64,000 nt of DNA from an uncultured Alphaproteobacteria bacterium (GCA_902521155.1 CABYQR010000002.1:1-64000); one strand, 5' to 3'; shown: positions 9,624-20,300, counted from the stretch's first letter. Notes: a model not told the origin generated them from the sequence alone. Program-made: numbers and translations.

Positions 9624-10311
9624 TTTCTACAAAATCCTTTATAACCCTCTCATCAAAATCTGTAATTAAAAACTCTGGATGCCATTGTATCCCCATGCAA
9701 TAGTAATGAGATATATGATGAAATGCTTCAATAATTCCATCAGGTGCTTTAGCATCAACTATAAGATCTATTCCAAGCTTGTCTACTGCTTGGTGATGAG
9801 CACTATTCACAAATAACTTATCACTACTATTAAATTTTTTAAAATAAGAACTCTCTTCTAATATTATCTCGTGACTTGTTTCATTTCTTGGGTTGGGTTG
9901 TTCGTGCTTTATATTAGTTTCAATATCTTGAATTAACGTGCCATTAAAATACACATTAATTAATTGACTTCCTCCACAAATACCCAATATAGGCTTTTGA
10001 CTCTGAATAAATAAATTGATTAGATCCATCTCAAACTCTGTTCTCTTTGGAATAGTTTTTACATTATTTGACTTAATCTTTTGGTCATAAAAACTAGGAT
10101 CAATATCAAAATCACCACCTGATATTAAAAGACCATCAAGAAAATCAATGTTTTCGAAATTTTTACTAGGTGGAAGAATAATAGGCATGCAACCTAATAT
10201 TTCTAAGCAACTTGTGTAATGTTTTCTTAATGCAAACCAAGGGTACTTTGAGTAGCAGTTTACTTTTTCTTGGTAATCTGCTGTTATACCAATTATAGGA
10301 TGATTAGACAC
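9601..10311 (-). CDS. Gamma-glutamyl-gamma-aminobutyrate hydrolase-like class I glutamine amidotransferase
   Basis: 'GLLISGGDFDIDPSFY', 'PILGICGGSQLINVYFNGTLIQDI', 'MGIQWHPEF'; GTG start at 10311. Confidence 0.88.
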   Translation of the reverse strand: MSNHPIIGITADYQEKVNCYSKYPWFALRKHYTSCLEILGCMPIILPPSKNFENIDFLDGLLISGGDFDIDPSFYDQKIKSNNVKTIPKRTEFEMDLINLFIQSQKPILGICGGSQLINVYFNGTLIQDIETNIKHEQPNPRNETSHEIILEESSYFKKFNSSDKLFVNSAHHQAVDKLGIDLIVDAKAPDGIIEAFHHISHYYCMGIQWHPEFLITDFDERVIKDFVENVKKNIK

Positions 10312-10737
10312 AATTATAATTTATCAAATTTTATTGAAATTGTATTGAAACAAAGTCACATGGCAATGGAGAAAAATGAAATCCCAGTTGGATCGATAAT
10401 TTTTAATCCTTCAACAGGGAAGTTAGTTTCAAAAGCTCGTAATAGTGAGATTAGTCATAATGATCCCACAGCCCACGCAGAAATTTTATGTATTAGAAGA
10501 GCATGTAAGAAGCTAAATTTAAAAAGATTAGATGGATTAGAACTATTAACTTACCTTGAGCCCTGTGATATGTGCAAAGAAGTTATTAAGTCTACTAGAA
10601 TTAGTCAGGTTTATTATTTATTTAAAAACAATAATCCTAAAAGAAAAACTATTTTAAATCCTAAATTTAAACTTATTAAAAATAATAATGAAAACTTATT
10701 AAAATTATTTTTTAAAAAAAAAAGAATTAAAGATTAG
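10300..10737 (+). CDS. tadA: tRNA adenosine(34) deaminase-like
   Basis: 'AMEKNEIPVGSII', zinc sites 'TAHAEI' and 'EPCDMC'; ATG start at 10300. Confidence 0.85.
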   Translation: MIRHNYNLSNFIEIVLKQSHMAMEKNEIPVGSIIFNPSTGKLVSKARNSEISHNDPTAHAEILCIRRACKKLNLKRLDGLELLTYLEPCDMCKEVIKSTRISQVYYLFKNNNPKRKTILNPKFKLIKNNNENLLKLFFKKKRIKD

Positions 10738-11989
10738 AGCCAATATCTCTTCTAAAATATTTATTTTCCCATTCAATTTTGTTAGCAATTTCGTAAACTG
10801 TTTCTCTACATTTGGAGTAACTCTCATTTAGAGAAACGATAGATAAAACCCTACCTCCTGTTGATAAAACTTTATTATTTTCTAATTTTGTAGCAGCGTG
10901 GAATATATAAAAATCTTCAGTATTTTCAAAGTTATTTAAATTATCAATAATTGTATTTTTAGGATAATCATCAGGATAACCTCGTGTTGCTAAAATTAAG
11001 CAAATAGATTTCTTATTACTAACAAACTTTATATTTGCATAACCTAAATTCTTGGTTGCAGTCGCATGAAGAGTTGATAGAAAATCTGATTTTAGACGAA
11101 GTGAAATACTTTGAATTTCAGGATCTCCAAAACGAGTGTTATATTCAAGTAAGAATGGATTATTATCTTGATCAACCATAATTCCAAAAAAAAGTACACC
11201 TTGAAACTCAATATCATCTCTCTTAAGACCATTTATTGTCTTTAATACGATTTGAGTTTGTATTCTTTGCTCTAAATCTTCGTTTAAGATAGGTGCAGGA
11301 CTCACTGTTCCCATTCCACCGGTATTTGGTCCAGTATCATTGTCACCAATTCTTTTATAATCTTGAGCAGAACCAAAGTTTAAATAATCATTACCATCTG
11401 TAATAGTAAAATAACTCAGCTCTTTCCCCTCTAAAAGTTCTTCAATAATTATTTTGTTATCTATTTTATTAAATATTTTTTCAATAAATATCTTTGAACA
11501 AGCCGCTATAGCTTCCTCAGAATCTTTGCATACAAAAACACCTTTACCTGCAGCCAATCCGTCATACTTAACAACTATTGGACCATGATTTTTTTCTAAA
11601 TAATCTTTGGCCGAGTCAAAATCTAAAAAAGTATTAGATTTTGCAGTTGGAATATCATGTGACTTGCAAAATTCTTTCATAAACTCTTTAGAAGACTCTA
11701 AATTTGCCCCTTCATTGTTAGGTCCAAAAACACTAATATTTAAATTTCTTAGCTCCCCAGCAAGATTTTTTGATAAATAATCTTCTGGACCAATAACCAC
11801 TAAATCCGGTTTAATTTTTTGGCATTCTTTTATAATGTCTTGAGTATCTGATATATTTTTACATTCTGCTATTTGACTAATTCCATAGTTTCCGGGAAAG
11901 CAGTAAAGTTTTTCGCATAGATAAGATCTCCCAATCAATCTACAAAGGGCGTGCTCTCTAGCTCCTGAACCAATTACTATGACATTCAT
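10727..11989 (-). CDS. purD: Phosphoribosylamine-glycine ligase
   Basis: 'VIGSGAREHAL', 'VVKYDGLAAGKGV', 'RFGDPEIQ'. Confidence 0.96.
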   Translation of the reverse strand: MNVIVIGSGAREHALCRLIGRSYLCEKLYCFPGNYGISQIAECKNISDTQDIIKECQKIKPDLVVIGPEDYLSKNLAGELRNLNISVFGPNNEGANLESSKEFMKEFCKSHDIPTAKSNTFLDFDSAKDYLEKNHGPIVVKYDGLAAGKGVFVCKDSEEAIAACSKIFIEKIFNKIDNKIIIEELLEGKELSYFTITDGNDYLNFGSAQDYKRIGDNDTGPNTGGMGTVSPAPILNEDLEQRIQTQIVLKTINGLKRDDIEFQGVLFFGIMVDQDNNPFLLEYNTRFGDPEIQSISLRLKSDFLSTLHATATKNLGYANIKFVSNKKSICLILATRGYPDDYPKNTIIDNLNNFENTEDFYIFHAATKLENNKVLSTGGRVLSIVSLNESYSKCRETVYEIANKIEWENKYFRRDIGSNL

Positions 11990-12018
11990 TTATTTTTAAA
12001 AATTGATATAATAACAAA

Positions 12019-13344
12019 ATGAATAATATTCAAGAATTTACAGTAACACAACTTAATAGATCTATTAAAGATTTATTAGAAAAAAACTTTGATTATATAA
12101 AATTAGTTGGTGAGTCAGGTCCGGTCACTATTGCTAATTCTGGTCATGTATATTTTTCTATTAAGGAGAAAGATGAAGTTATTTCATGTATTTGTTGGAA
12201 GGGTAGTTTTGAAAGATTAGATTTGAAAATTGAAGAGGGAACTGAGTACAACTTTTATGGGAGAATTACTTCATATTCTAAGTTTGGAAGATCGGTATAT
12301 CAACTCATAGTAGATCAAGTAGAGTATAGTGGCGATGGTTCAATATTAAAACTCATTGAAGAAAGAAAAAAAGAATTAACAAATAAAGGGTATTTTGATG
12401 AGAAGAATAAAATAAGTTTACCAAAATATCCAAAACGAATTGGGGTGCTAACATCATCTTCTGGTTCAGTAATACATGACATAATTCATAGAATTAAGGA
12501 TAGATTTCCTCTTACTCAAATCTTACTGTACCCGATTCCAGTTCAAGGAAAGAATAGCCATATTGAAACAATTGAGTATTTGGACCTTATTGAAGACAAA
12601 AGTAATAATAAAAAACCAGATTTAATAATTTTTGCAAGGGGAGGTGGCTCATTAGAGGAAATGATGCCTTTCAATGAAATTGACCTTATTAAAAGAGTAT
12701 TTGATTTAAAAATACCATCAATCTCTGCAATTGGACATGAAACTGACTATACACTCTTAGATCTGGTATGTGATTTAAGGGCACCAACACCAACCGCTGC
12801 AGCAGAATTAGCTGTTCCTAACCAAGTACAAATTGCTACTTATTTAAATAATAAAAAAATAAGTTTAACAGAATTATTTAAAAAAAAAATAATAGAACCA
12901 CAGCTTTTTATAATAAAATTTCAATCATCAATTAGTATTTTATCTAGTAGAGTTTATGAAACTGAAAAAAAAATTAATAATAATTTAAATATTATTCTTG
13001 AAAACATAAATAATTTTTTCATTTCCAAAAAAGACTTTATCTACAAAGAAATAATTAAAATAAATGATTTTAGTCCTAAACTAAAAATTCTCACATTTAA
13101 AAATAAAATAAACTCAATTAAAAAAAATAATAATCTATCAATTTTAAATAAATTAAAATTTATAAGTAAAAATGTTTCACTTTTACAAAGAATCATTAGT
13201 AGCTCCTCAGTTGATAAAAATTTAAAAAAAGGTTATGCAATAATCAAAAAAGACAAAAATTTAATTAAAAGTATCAAATCTTTAAAGAGCCTTAACCAAT
13301 TTAGCGTGATTATGAATGATGGAAAAATACTTATTAAAAAATAG
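12019..13344 (+). CDS. xseA: Exodeoxyribonuclease VII large subunit
   Basis: OB-fold N-terminus, 'IGVLTSSSGSVIHDI', 'FARGGGSLEEMMPFNE', 'GHETDYTLLDLVCDLRAPTPTAAAE'. Confidence 0.95.
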   Translation: MNNIQEFTVTQLNRSIKDLLEKNFDYIKLVGESGPVTIANSGHVYFSIKEKDEVISCICWKGSFERLDLKIEEGTEYNFYGRITSYSKFGRSVYQLIVDQVEYSGDGSILKLIEERKKELTNKGYFDEKNKISLPKYPKRIGVLTSSSGSVIHDIIHRIKDRFPLTQILLYPIPVQGKNSHIETIEYLDLIEDKSNNKKPDLIIFARGGGSLEEMMPFNEIDLIKRVFDLKIPSISAIGHETDYTLLDLVCDLRAPTPTAAAELAVPNQVQIATYLNNKKISLTELFKKKIIEPQLFIIKFQSSISILSSRVYETEKKINNNLNIILENINNFFISKKDFIYKEIIKINDFSPKLKILTFKNKINSIKKNNNLSILNKLKFISKNVSLLQRIISSSSVDKNLKKGYAIIKKDKNLIKSIKSLKSLNQFSVIMNDGKILIKK

Positions 13345-13346
13345 TA

Positions 13347-14180
13347 TTAAATTTTCCATCTTTCATGAGACCAAAGCCATTGTTCTGGATTTTTACTGAT
13401 CCAACTTTCAAAATATTCTAGATACACTTTTTGAACTAAATCTTTAGGTGTTAAGTTTTGATATTCATTAAACTCTAAAGGTTTCTCAAATATTAATTTA
13501 AAAGACCCGTCCTTATTTCTTATAGAGTATAACGGACAAATCATAGTTTGATATTTTAGTGCTAAGTTAGCAAATCCTTCAGATGCATATACTTTTTTAT
13601 CAAAAAAATTAATTAAAGGCCCACTGCTATCTCTCTGGTCAACAAGTAAAGCTAAATCCCCTCCATTTTTTAGAACTTTGATCATATTCTTTGCACTATC
13701 AGACCCTTTTTTATAAAAAAAAGCATTTTTTCTTTGTCTATTTTTTTGAATATATCTATCTATTAGTTGGTTATTTGCTTGCCTGTAAATTGAGTGAAGA
13801 GTAAAGCCTTCATTTAATAGGTAGTTTCTTGTAATTTCCCAATTACCAATATGAGCAGAAATAAATATCTTAGAACCCTTAAAACTTTGAATTAAATTTA
13901 AATAATCTTTATTTTTAACAATGATATTTTTCCAATTGAATTTATTTAGGTTAAAAAACTCAAAAAAAACTCTACCGGTTTGATCTAAGTTCTCATTTGT
14001 TATTCTAGAAGTATTAAGCTTCAACAAGGAAACATTGCTAGATATTATATTTTTATACTTTGAGTATTTTCCTAAATTTCTTAATAAAAAGCCTCCAATT
14101 GAAGATGTAATATTAAAGCTAAATAATTTAAGTATATTACGAGTTAGTACATAAGCTATATATTCAAAGTATAATTTCAT
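13347..14180 (-). CDS. Lipid A biosynthesis acyltransferase (LpxL/HtrB family)
   Basis: 'SAHIGNWEI', 'LVDQRDSSGPLINFFDKK', 'NPEQWLWSHERWK'. Confidence 0.9.
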   Translation of the reverse strand: MKLYFEYIAYVLTRNILKLFSFNITSSIGGFLLRNLGKYSKYKNIISSNVSLLKLNTSRITNENLDQTGRVFFEFFNLNKFNWKNIIVKNKDYLNLIQSFKGSKIFISAHIGNWEITRNYLLNEGFTLHSIYRQANNQLIDRYIQKNRQRKNAFFYKKGSDSAKNMIKVLKNGGDLALLVDQRDSSGPLINFFDKKVYASEGFANLALKYQTMICPLYSIRNKDGSFKLIFEKPLEFNEYQNLTPKDLVQKVYLEYFESWISKNPEQWLWSHERWKI

Positions 14181-14183
14181 TAC

Positions 14184-15143
14184 TTAAATATATTTTTCAA
14201 TTTCATTAGCTAATTGCATTTGATTTTCTGAAATAATTTTTCCATGAATTATACCTACTGAACTTTTAAACTCAGATGGAATTCTGGTATGATCTTTTTC
14301 AGTGGTAATAAGGAAGGCATCTTTTTTATTGGCTTCATCAAGCAACATAAACATATCATCGATTGTGTATTGATGATGGTCAGGAAAATCTTTTAATTTT
14401 ACGAGATTTAGATTTTCATTCTGGAGTTGTTCAAAAAACTTTTTATTAAAACCTAACCCAGCAAAAGCTATAAGTTTTTTCTCTCTTATCTCAGGACTAA
14501 TAGAAATTTTGTAATTTAAAAATTGTTTAAAATGTTTTTGAGTTAAATCTTTACATATGTTTGTATTAATCAAAAAAAATATTTGAGATTTATTTAAAGC
14601 TGTTTTAATGGTTTCCCTTAAAGGCCCAGAGGGTACAAGCAATCTATTCCCAAAAGATTGAATAGAATCATAAACGTAAATGGATAAATCTTTGTAAATA
14701 TTGAATGATTGTAGTGCATCATCTAAAACTAAAATATCAGCACCACCTTTTTCAGCTTTTTGAAAAGCTTGAAATTTATTTTTACTCACCCAAGTAGGGA
14801 AGTAATTGGACATCATCAATGCCTCATCTCCAACCAATGTAAAGCTCATATTTGGGTTAACTTTGACGATTTCATTGGAAGTTCCTCCATAGCCTCTTGA
14901 AATTATATGTGGGTTATAACCCATTTTTTCTAGTTCTTCACATAAGAATAGAACTGATGGGGTTTTCCCGGAACCACCTACGATAGCACTACCGACAGCA
15001 ATAACTGGAACTTTCGCTTTATGCACTTTTGTAAAACTTTTCTTAATAATAGTTCCAAGTGCCCATAAAATAGAAAGGGGAGACAATAATACCCCATAAA
15101 TTGAAATATTTTTATTATACCAAAACTTAGGAGCCTTTAGCAT
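14184..15143 (-). CDS. lpxK: Tetraacyldisaccharide 4'-kinase
   Basis: 'AVGSAIVGGSGKTPSVLFL', 'ISRGYGG', 'LDDALQSFNI'. Confidence 0.94.
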   Translation of the reverse strand: MLKAPKFWYNKNISIYGVLLSPLSILWALGTIIKKSFTKVHKAKVPVIAVGSAIVGGSGKTPSVLFLCEELEKMGYNPHIISRGYGGTSNEIVKVNPNMSFTLVGDEALMMSNYFPTWVSKNKFQAFQKAEKGGADILVLDDALQSFNIYKDLSIYVYDSIQSFGNRLLVPSGPLRETIKTALNKSQIFFLINTNICKDLTQKHFKQFLNYKISISPEIREKKLIAFAGLGFNKKFFEQLQNENLNLVKLKDFPDHHQYTIDDMFMLLDEANKKDAFLITTEKDHTRIPSEFKSSVGIIHGKIISENQMQLANEIEKYI

Positions 15144-16294
15144 TGTTGTATCATTTCAATCATTTTATTAAGATTTTTTTTATTATCTTTAAAATAATTA
15201 ACTATCAAATTAGAATTATCGAAATTCAAATCAACTAAATCATTTATTTTTGAAGATATCATACTAGTATCGTTGTTTACAATTGAAGCCAGATTAAGTT
15301 TCACTAGATCTAAATACTGATCTTTAAAATTATCATTATACTCACCACTAATAATATAACACCCTCTTGCAAGAGCCTCTAGGGGGTTTTGCCCACCACG
15401 ATGAATTAAAGAGCCCCCCATGAAAACTATTTTTGAATTATCAAAAATAGTTTGTGTTTCGCCATATTTTTTATGAATCTCTATTTTATTTTTTAAATTT
15501 TCCCCCAACATCATTTTAAGATCATTTGAGAATTGGATATGTCTAGGAATAATTATTATCGATTCAAATAAATTTAAATCTAATTTAGAAATTATTTGAA
15601 TTATTTTTTCAAATTCAGCCTTGTGAATACTAGCGAAACATAAATTATTTTTTTTACCTTTGGGTATACTAACATCTAAATAGAATTTTAAGTTACCAAA
15701 ATAATAGATTTCGCTTTGAAAAACCTTATATAATCTATCTTTATCTTCAACACTCTTAGCAAAAATCAATTCATACTTTTTACCTAGGTATGTTGAAAAA
15801 GATTTTATTTTAATCCAATTTGTGTAGCTCTTTTTAGATAACCTTCCATTAACAAGTATATTTTTTATTTTAGCTTTTTTAGAATAATTTAACCAATTAG
15901 GCCAAATTTCAGAGTCAATCCATAAAATTTTTTCTACATTAATATTTGAAATAAATCTTTTAACATTCCATTGAAAGTCAATTGGAAGAAAAATAATATT
16001 TATATGAGGATATTTTTTTTTTGATAAATTGTAAGATGATAACGTACTACATGTTAAGAGAATTCCTTCATTATTTAATTTATCTAGTAAAAATTTGATA
16101 GAATTCAATTCACCTATGCTTGCAAAATGAATAATAATATTCACCTTTTGAAATTTACTATAATCATGATTAGCAAAAAATTTTTGCTGAAAAGATAAAT
16201 AATTTTCTTTTCTGAAGCTTAATCTCATCATACCAATTAATAAAATTATTGGATAAAAAAAAGTGAGTATTATGTTATAGCTAAATATATTCAT
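15137..16294 (-). CDS. waaA: 3-deoxy-D-manno-octulosonic acid transferase
   Basis: 'IHFASIGELNSIKFL', 'WIDSEIWPNWL', 'GGSLIHRGGQNPLEAL'. Confidence 0.93.
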   Translation of the reverse strand: MNIFSYNIILTFFYPIILLIGMMRLSFRKENYLSFQQKFFANHDYSKFQKVNIIIHFASIGELNSIKFLLDKLNNEGILLTCSTLSSYNLSKKKYPHINIIFLPIDFQWNVKRFISNINVEKILWIDSEIWPNWLNYSKKAKIKNILVNGRLSKKSYTNWIKIKSFSTYLGKKYELIFAKSVEDKDRLYKVFQSEIYYFGNLKFYLDVSIPKGKKNNLCFASIHKAEFEKIIQIISKLDLNLFESIIIIPRHIQFSNDLKMMLGENLKNKIEIHKKYGETQTIFDNSKIVFMGGSLIHRGGQNPLEALARGCYIISGEYNDNFKDQYLDLVKLNLASIVNNDTSMISSKINDLVDLNFDNSNLIVNYFKDNKKNLNKMIEMIQQC

Positions 16295-16934
16295 TAATCA
16301 TTTTTTTATTAGTATTCAGTTCAAAAATTAATTTTGTATTAAAATTTTCTTCATTGCTAAACTTCTTAGGATCAATAATTTCTTTTCCCCATAAATAAAT
16401 ACCTTTGCTGAAAGGTAAGGGAATCTTCAGCTTATCCCAATTATTTAATTTAAAAAATTTATTTGTTTTAAATGATAAAATGACAATTTTCATTTCATAT
16501 TTTAGGGCTAATTTATAAATATTGGTATTGATTTCATATCTCGGTCCATGTGGAGCATCTGGTGTTATATAAATACAATCACCATTTTTTGAAGCCTGAG
16601 ATATATTTTTTATAAGAGAGCTAGGTTTATTCTTCTCTCTCAATAAGGGGTCTAAACCAAATTTTTTTTGAACTAAAATACTAAGTTGCCCATCTCTATG
16701 GGATGTAGCTATAGGTCTCAACTTTGGTTTGAATTTCCAACTAAAAGTTGAACCCATTAATTGATTATGCCAAATTAAAACTAAAACTGATTTTTTATTT
16801 TTAAGTTCTTCCTCAATTACTTCCTCATTAATACCTCTCCAATTACTTGTATTTTTGACTATCCATAAACTAAGAAAAACTAAATTAGCAAAAAAATTCA
16901 AAAAAAATCTATGCTTTGTTAATTTTTTAAGCAT
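16281..16934 (-). CDS. DUF374 lysophospholipid acyltransferase-like protein
   Basis: 'VLIWHNQ', 'SHRDGQLSILVQKKFGL', 'YITPDAPHGPRY'; in lpx/waa cluster. Confidence 0.82.
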   Translation of the reverse strand: MLKKLTKHRFFLNFFANLVFLSLWIVKNTSNWRGINEEVIEEELKNKKSVLVLIWHNQLMGSTFSWKFKPKLRPIATSHRDGQLSILVQKKFGLDPLLREKNKPSSLIKNISQASKNGDCIYITPDAPHGPRYEINTNIYKLALKYEMKIVILSFKTNKFFKLNNWDKLKIPLPFSKGIYLWGKEIIDPKKFSNEENFNTKLIFELNTNKKMINEYI

Positions 16935-18654
16935 TTTTCCGTAATTGTTTTTGGTACAAATGAAAATAGTTACTTTTTTTAGACATTAATGATTTGTGAG
17001 TTCCTTTTTCCAAGACCTTCCCATTTTCAAGAAAATAAATTTTATTAAAATCCTTAATTGTACTTAAGCGATGAGCCACAACAATTAAAGTTATATTTCT
17101 TATCTGAGATAAATTTTTAAATAATTCTGACTCTGTTTTTAAATCTAAATTTGATGTTGGTTCGTCAAGAAGTATTACTTCTTTTTTTTGAGCTATTGCC
17201 CTAGCTATTGCGATTCTTTGTCTTTGCCCACCAGACAATTTAATTCCATTTTCGCCAATATTTGTGTTCAGTTTCTCTGGAAGATTTTCAGTAAAATCTT
17301 CAACACAGGCTAATTTTACTGCATTCAAAATATCTTTGCTAGATGACTTAGAGTTATATTTTATATTTTCATAAATAGACCCATCAAATAGCACTGTATC
17401 TTGACTAACTAAACTAAATTTATTTCTAAGGTTTTTCAGTTGTAAATTTTTAATATTTTGGTCATTAATAAATATATCTCCCTTCTGATTATCAAATAAT
17501 CTAATCATTAAACTCAAAAGAGAAGATTTACCAGATCCAGATGGGCCAACCAAAGCGATTTTTTTATTTTTTATAAAAGATAAACTGATATTGCTTAAGA
17601 CTTTTTTTTGAGAATTTGGATATTTAAAATTTACTTTTTTAAAAACAACCTTTTCAAATTTCTTAACAATTTTAGTACCACCAATTATGTCATTTTTCAT
17701 ATCTATAAAATCAAAAATTCTTGAGGCTGCCCCTAGGCCACTTTGTAATAAAACATTCACATTAATCAAACTTTTTAATGGAGCGTAAGCAAGCATTAGG
17801 CTAACTAAAAAACTCATTAATTGACCAGCAGTCATATTGTCATTAATAACAAACACTCCACCTGCAAAAATGGCAAGTCCAGCAGCCATTGAACCTAGAG
17901 TTTCGGTAAAAGGCCTGGATCTTGCAGTAATTTTTTCTTGTTTAAAATTAAGCTCTCTTGCGCGAATAATTTCTTTATTAATTCTGTTAACTTCATATTT
18001 TTCAGCATTGAAGGATTTAACATTTTTAATTCCTTTAAAAATTTCTTCTAGATTAGAAGCTAAATTTCCAATTTGATGTTGTAAATTTTTAGTAACATTT
18101 CTAATTTTTCTTCCTAAAACTCTTACTGGTATTATAGCTAAAGGAAATACAATAATTGAGATACAAGCAAGTTTCCAATTTTGATAAAACATATTTCCAA
18201 CCAGAACAATGAGAGTCAAAGAGTCTTTAATCAGAGCAGTATAAGTATTGCCCATTGCCCCACTTAAATAGTAGGTATCTGTTGTTATCCTTGTAATAAG
18301 GGATCCGGTTTTATTTTGAATAAAAAAACCATAATGAAGATTAATAATGTTATGGAAGACATCTTTTCTCAGTTTTTCAATTATTCTGTGACTCATAAAT
18401 TGCAAGGATACAACTTGAAGATAGCTAACTAGGCCTTTTATAATACCAGTTGCTAAAATAGCAATTGGGATAAAATATAAATAAAATTTATCAGCATTAA
18501 TTAAAACTTCATCTAAAGCTGGCTTGACTAACCAGGCATGAAAACCAGTACATAAGGCTGCAATTACCATACATAGAACTGCTATGACCATCCTTGATTT
18601 ATAATCCAAAAAAAGTTTTGTAATTCTTATGAAATTTTTACGGGTATCAGACAT
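16927..18654 (-). CDS. msbA: Lipid A export-type ABC transporter ATP-binding/permease (MsbA-like)
   Basis: TMD plus 'ALVGPSGSGKSSLLSL', 'LSGGQRQRIAIARAI', 'LLDEPTSNLD'; clustered with lpx/waaA. Confidence 0.92.
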   Translation of the reverse strand: MSDTRKNFIRITKLFLDYKSRMVIAVLCMVIAALCTGFHAWLVKPALDEVLINADKFYLYFIPIAILATGIIKGLVSYLQVVSLQFMSHRIIEKLRKDVFHNIINLHYGFFIQNKTGSLITRITTDTYYLSGAMGNTYTALIKDSLTLIVLVGNMFYQNWKLACISIIVFPLAIIPVRVLGRKIRNVTKNLQHQIGNLASNLEEIFKGIKNVKSFNAEKYEVNRINKEIIRARELNFKQEKITARSRPFTETLGSMAAGLAIFAGGVFVINDNMTAGQLMSFLVSLMLAYAPLKSLINVNVLLQSGLGAASRIFDFIDMKNDIIGGTKIVKKFEKVVFKKVNFKYPNSQKKVLSNISLSFIKNKKIALVGPSGSGKSSLLSLMIRLFDNQKGDIFINDQNIKNLQLKNLRNKFSLVSQDTVLFDGSIYENIKYNSKSSSKDILNAVKLACVEDFTENLPEKLNTNIGENGIKLSGGQRQRIAIARAIAQKKEVILLDEPTSNLDLKTESELFKNLSQIRNITLIVVAHRLSTIKDFNKIYFLENGKVLEKGTHKSLMSKKSNYFHLYQKQLRKNA

Positions 18655-19552
18655 TAAATTGGCTACAGGCTATTATACTTAATAGTATCAAAAAACCGTA
18701 ATAATTATTTCTTTTAAAATATAGACCTGACTTTCGAACTTCATTTTTCCATAAAAAGTTAATATCTCCCAAGTTTAAAAGAGATATAAGAGCAACTAAT
18801 AAATAAAATATAATGCTATAATGCATTTTGTATCCAAAAACTATTAGCAAAAAGTATTGTACTATAATAAGAGTATTTAAAATTAATAATTTTTTTGAGC
18901 CGAAGAGTAGGGCAGTTGAATATAAGTTCATTTTTCTATCTTCTTCTTCATCCTGAACAGCATAGATAGTATCGTAGACAATAGTCCAAATTACTAATGA
19001 CAAATAAAGTATAAAAATATTATTAAAATTATATGGGGAACCAATAGCAACCCATCCAATCATACATCCCCAATTATATGTCATTGCCAATATTAATTGC
19101 GGTAAAGCAAAAAATCTTTTAGCTAAGGGATAAAGGATTACTAAAGGAATAATTAAGAAACCAAGTACAATAGAAGGAATATTTAAGTTTATTAAAATTA
19201 AAAGACCAATGAGCAATAATATTATAAGAGTTACACATGCTTTTAAAATTGTTAGTTTTGAAGAAGCAAGAGGTCTTGACTGAGTTCTTTTAACTTTTTT
19301 ATCAATTTTTTTATCTAAAATATCATTAATAACACATCCTGCAGATCTCATGACTACAGACCCAATAAAAAATAAAATAAAATATTTCAATAATTCATAA
19401 TCATAATTACTTTGTGATACTAATGAAAAGCTGATTGGATAAAATAGAAGTAAAAATCCAATAGGCCTATCAAGCCTCATCAGAGCAATATAGGGATGCG
19501 TAAATGATGGAAAAATTTTAAAAATTAAATTATCTTGTTTGATATCATTCAT
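18647..19552 (-). CDS. ubiA: 4-hydroxybenzoate polyprenyltransferase
   Basis: 'RLDRPIGFLLLFYP', 'RSAGCVINDILDKKID', 'YDTIYAVQDEEED'. Confidence 0.93.
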   Translation of the reverse strand: MNDIKQDNLIFKIFPSFTHPYIALMRLDRPIGFLLLFYPISFSLVSQSNYDYELLKYFILFFIGSVVMRSAGCVINDILDKKIDKKVKRTQSRPLASSKLTILKACVTLIILLLIGLLILINLNIPSIVLGFLIIPLVILYPLAKRFFALPQLILAMTYNWGCMIGWVAIGSPYNFNNIFILYLSLVIWTIVYDTIYAVQDEEEDRKMNLYSTALLFGSKKLLILNTLIIVQYFLLIVFGYKMHYSIIFYLLVALISLLNLGDINFLWKNEVRKSGLYFKRNNYYGFLILLSIIACSQFNV

Positions 19553-20261
19553 GAAAAGAGTTTATTGTAATTCAATTTTAGTCAAGGGTAGCACTTATCA
19601 TTTAGAAGAAAAGTACTATATCCACCTTATAAGAGTTATGCGATTAAATATTGGTGATGAAGTGACTTTATTTAATCAAAAAAGTGGTCAATGGCTGGCA
19701 ATAATTAAAAATATAAAAAAAAATGTAGTTTCTGCAGAGGTAATAAAAAAACTAACATCTCCTTTGGGAAATTCTAATATCAGTCTCTTGTTTTCTCCTA
19801 TTAAACACCTCAATAGTGAGTCTATAATTAGACAATCAACAGAAATGGGTATCAAGAATATTCTCCCCACTACTTTTCAGAGAACTGTCATAAAAAAGAT
19901 CAATATTGATAAATTCGAACATTACTCTATTGGCGCTGCTCAGCAATGTGGACGGACATCAATTCCAGATATCAAGTCTCTTGAAAAGATTGAAAATAGG
20001 ATCAAATTACTTTCTCAGAGTAATATTTTGATGTTTGATGAAAACCTAAAAGGAATTGAAATTAATGAAGTAAAATTCAATAATCCAAATAAAGACATAA
20101 TTATAATTATTGGACCTGAGGGAGGATTTGTAGAAGAAGAAAGAAGTCTCATTTCTAAAAATAGTATGAGCTTTAGTAATGTCAGGATGGGGCAGAGTAT
20201 ATTAAAATCAGATACTGCTGTTATTGCCGCACTGAGTCTAACATTTCATTATTTTTCATAA
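19551..20261 (+). CDS. rsmE: 16S rRNA (uracil1498-N3)-methyltransferase
   Basis: 'HLIRVMRLNIGDEVTLFN', 'IGPEGGFVEEE', 'MGQSILKSDTAVIAAL'; ATG 19551 (ORF track uses TTG 19539). Confidence 0.9.
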   Translation: MKRVYCNSILVKGSTYHLEEKYYIHLIRVMRLNIGDEVTLFNQKSGQWLAIIKNIKKNVVSAEVIKKLTSPLGNSNISLLFSPIKHLNSESIIRQSTEMGIKNILPTTFQRTVIKKINIDKFEHYSIGAAQQCGRTSIPDIKSLEKIENRIKLLSQSNILMFDENLKGIEINEVKFNNPNKDIIIIIGPEGGFVEEERSLISKNSMSFSNVRMGQSILKSDTAVIAALSLTFHYFS

Positions 20262-20286
20262 AAATAGCCAATTTAAGCGACAACCT

Positions 20287-20300
20287 GTCAATATACTGAC
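20287..20300. promoter_or_regulatory. Operator-like imperfect dyad GTCAATATACTGAC upstream of coxB
   Basis: 6 of 7 pairs symmetric; sits in the 56-bp rsmE-coxB spacer ahead of the long cox operon. Confidence 0.35.
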
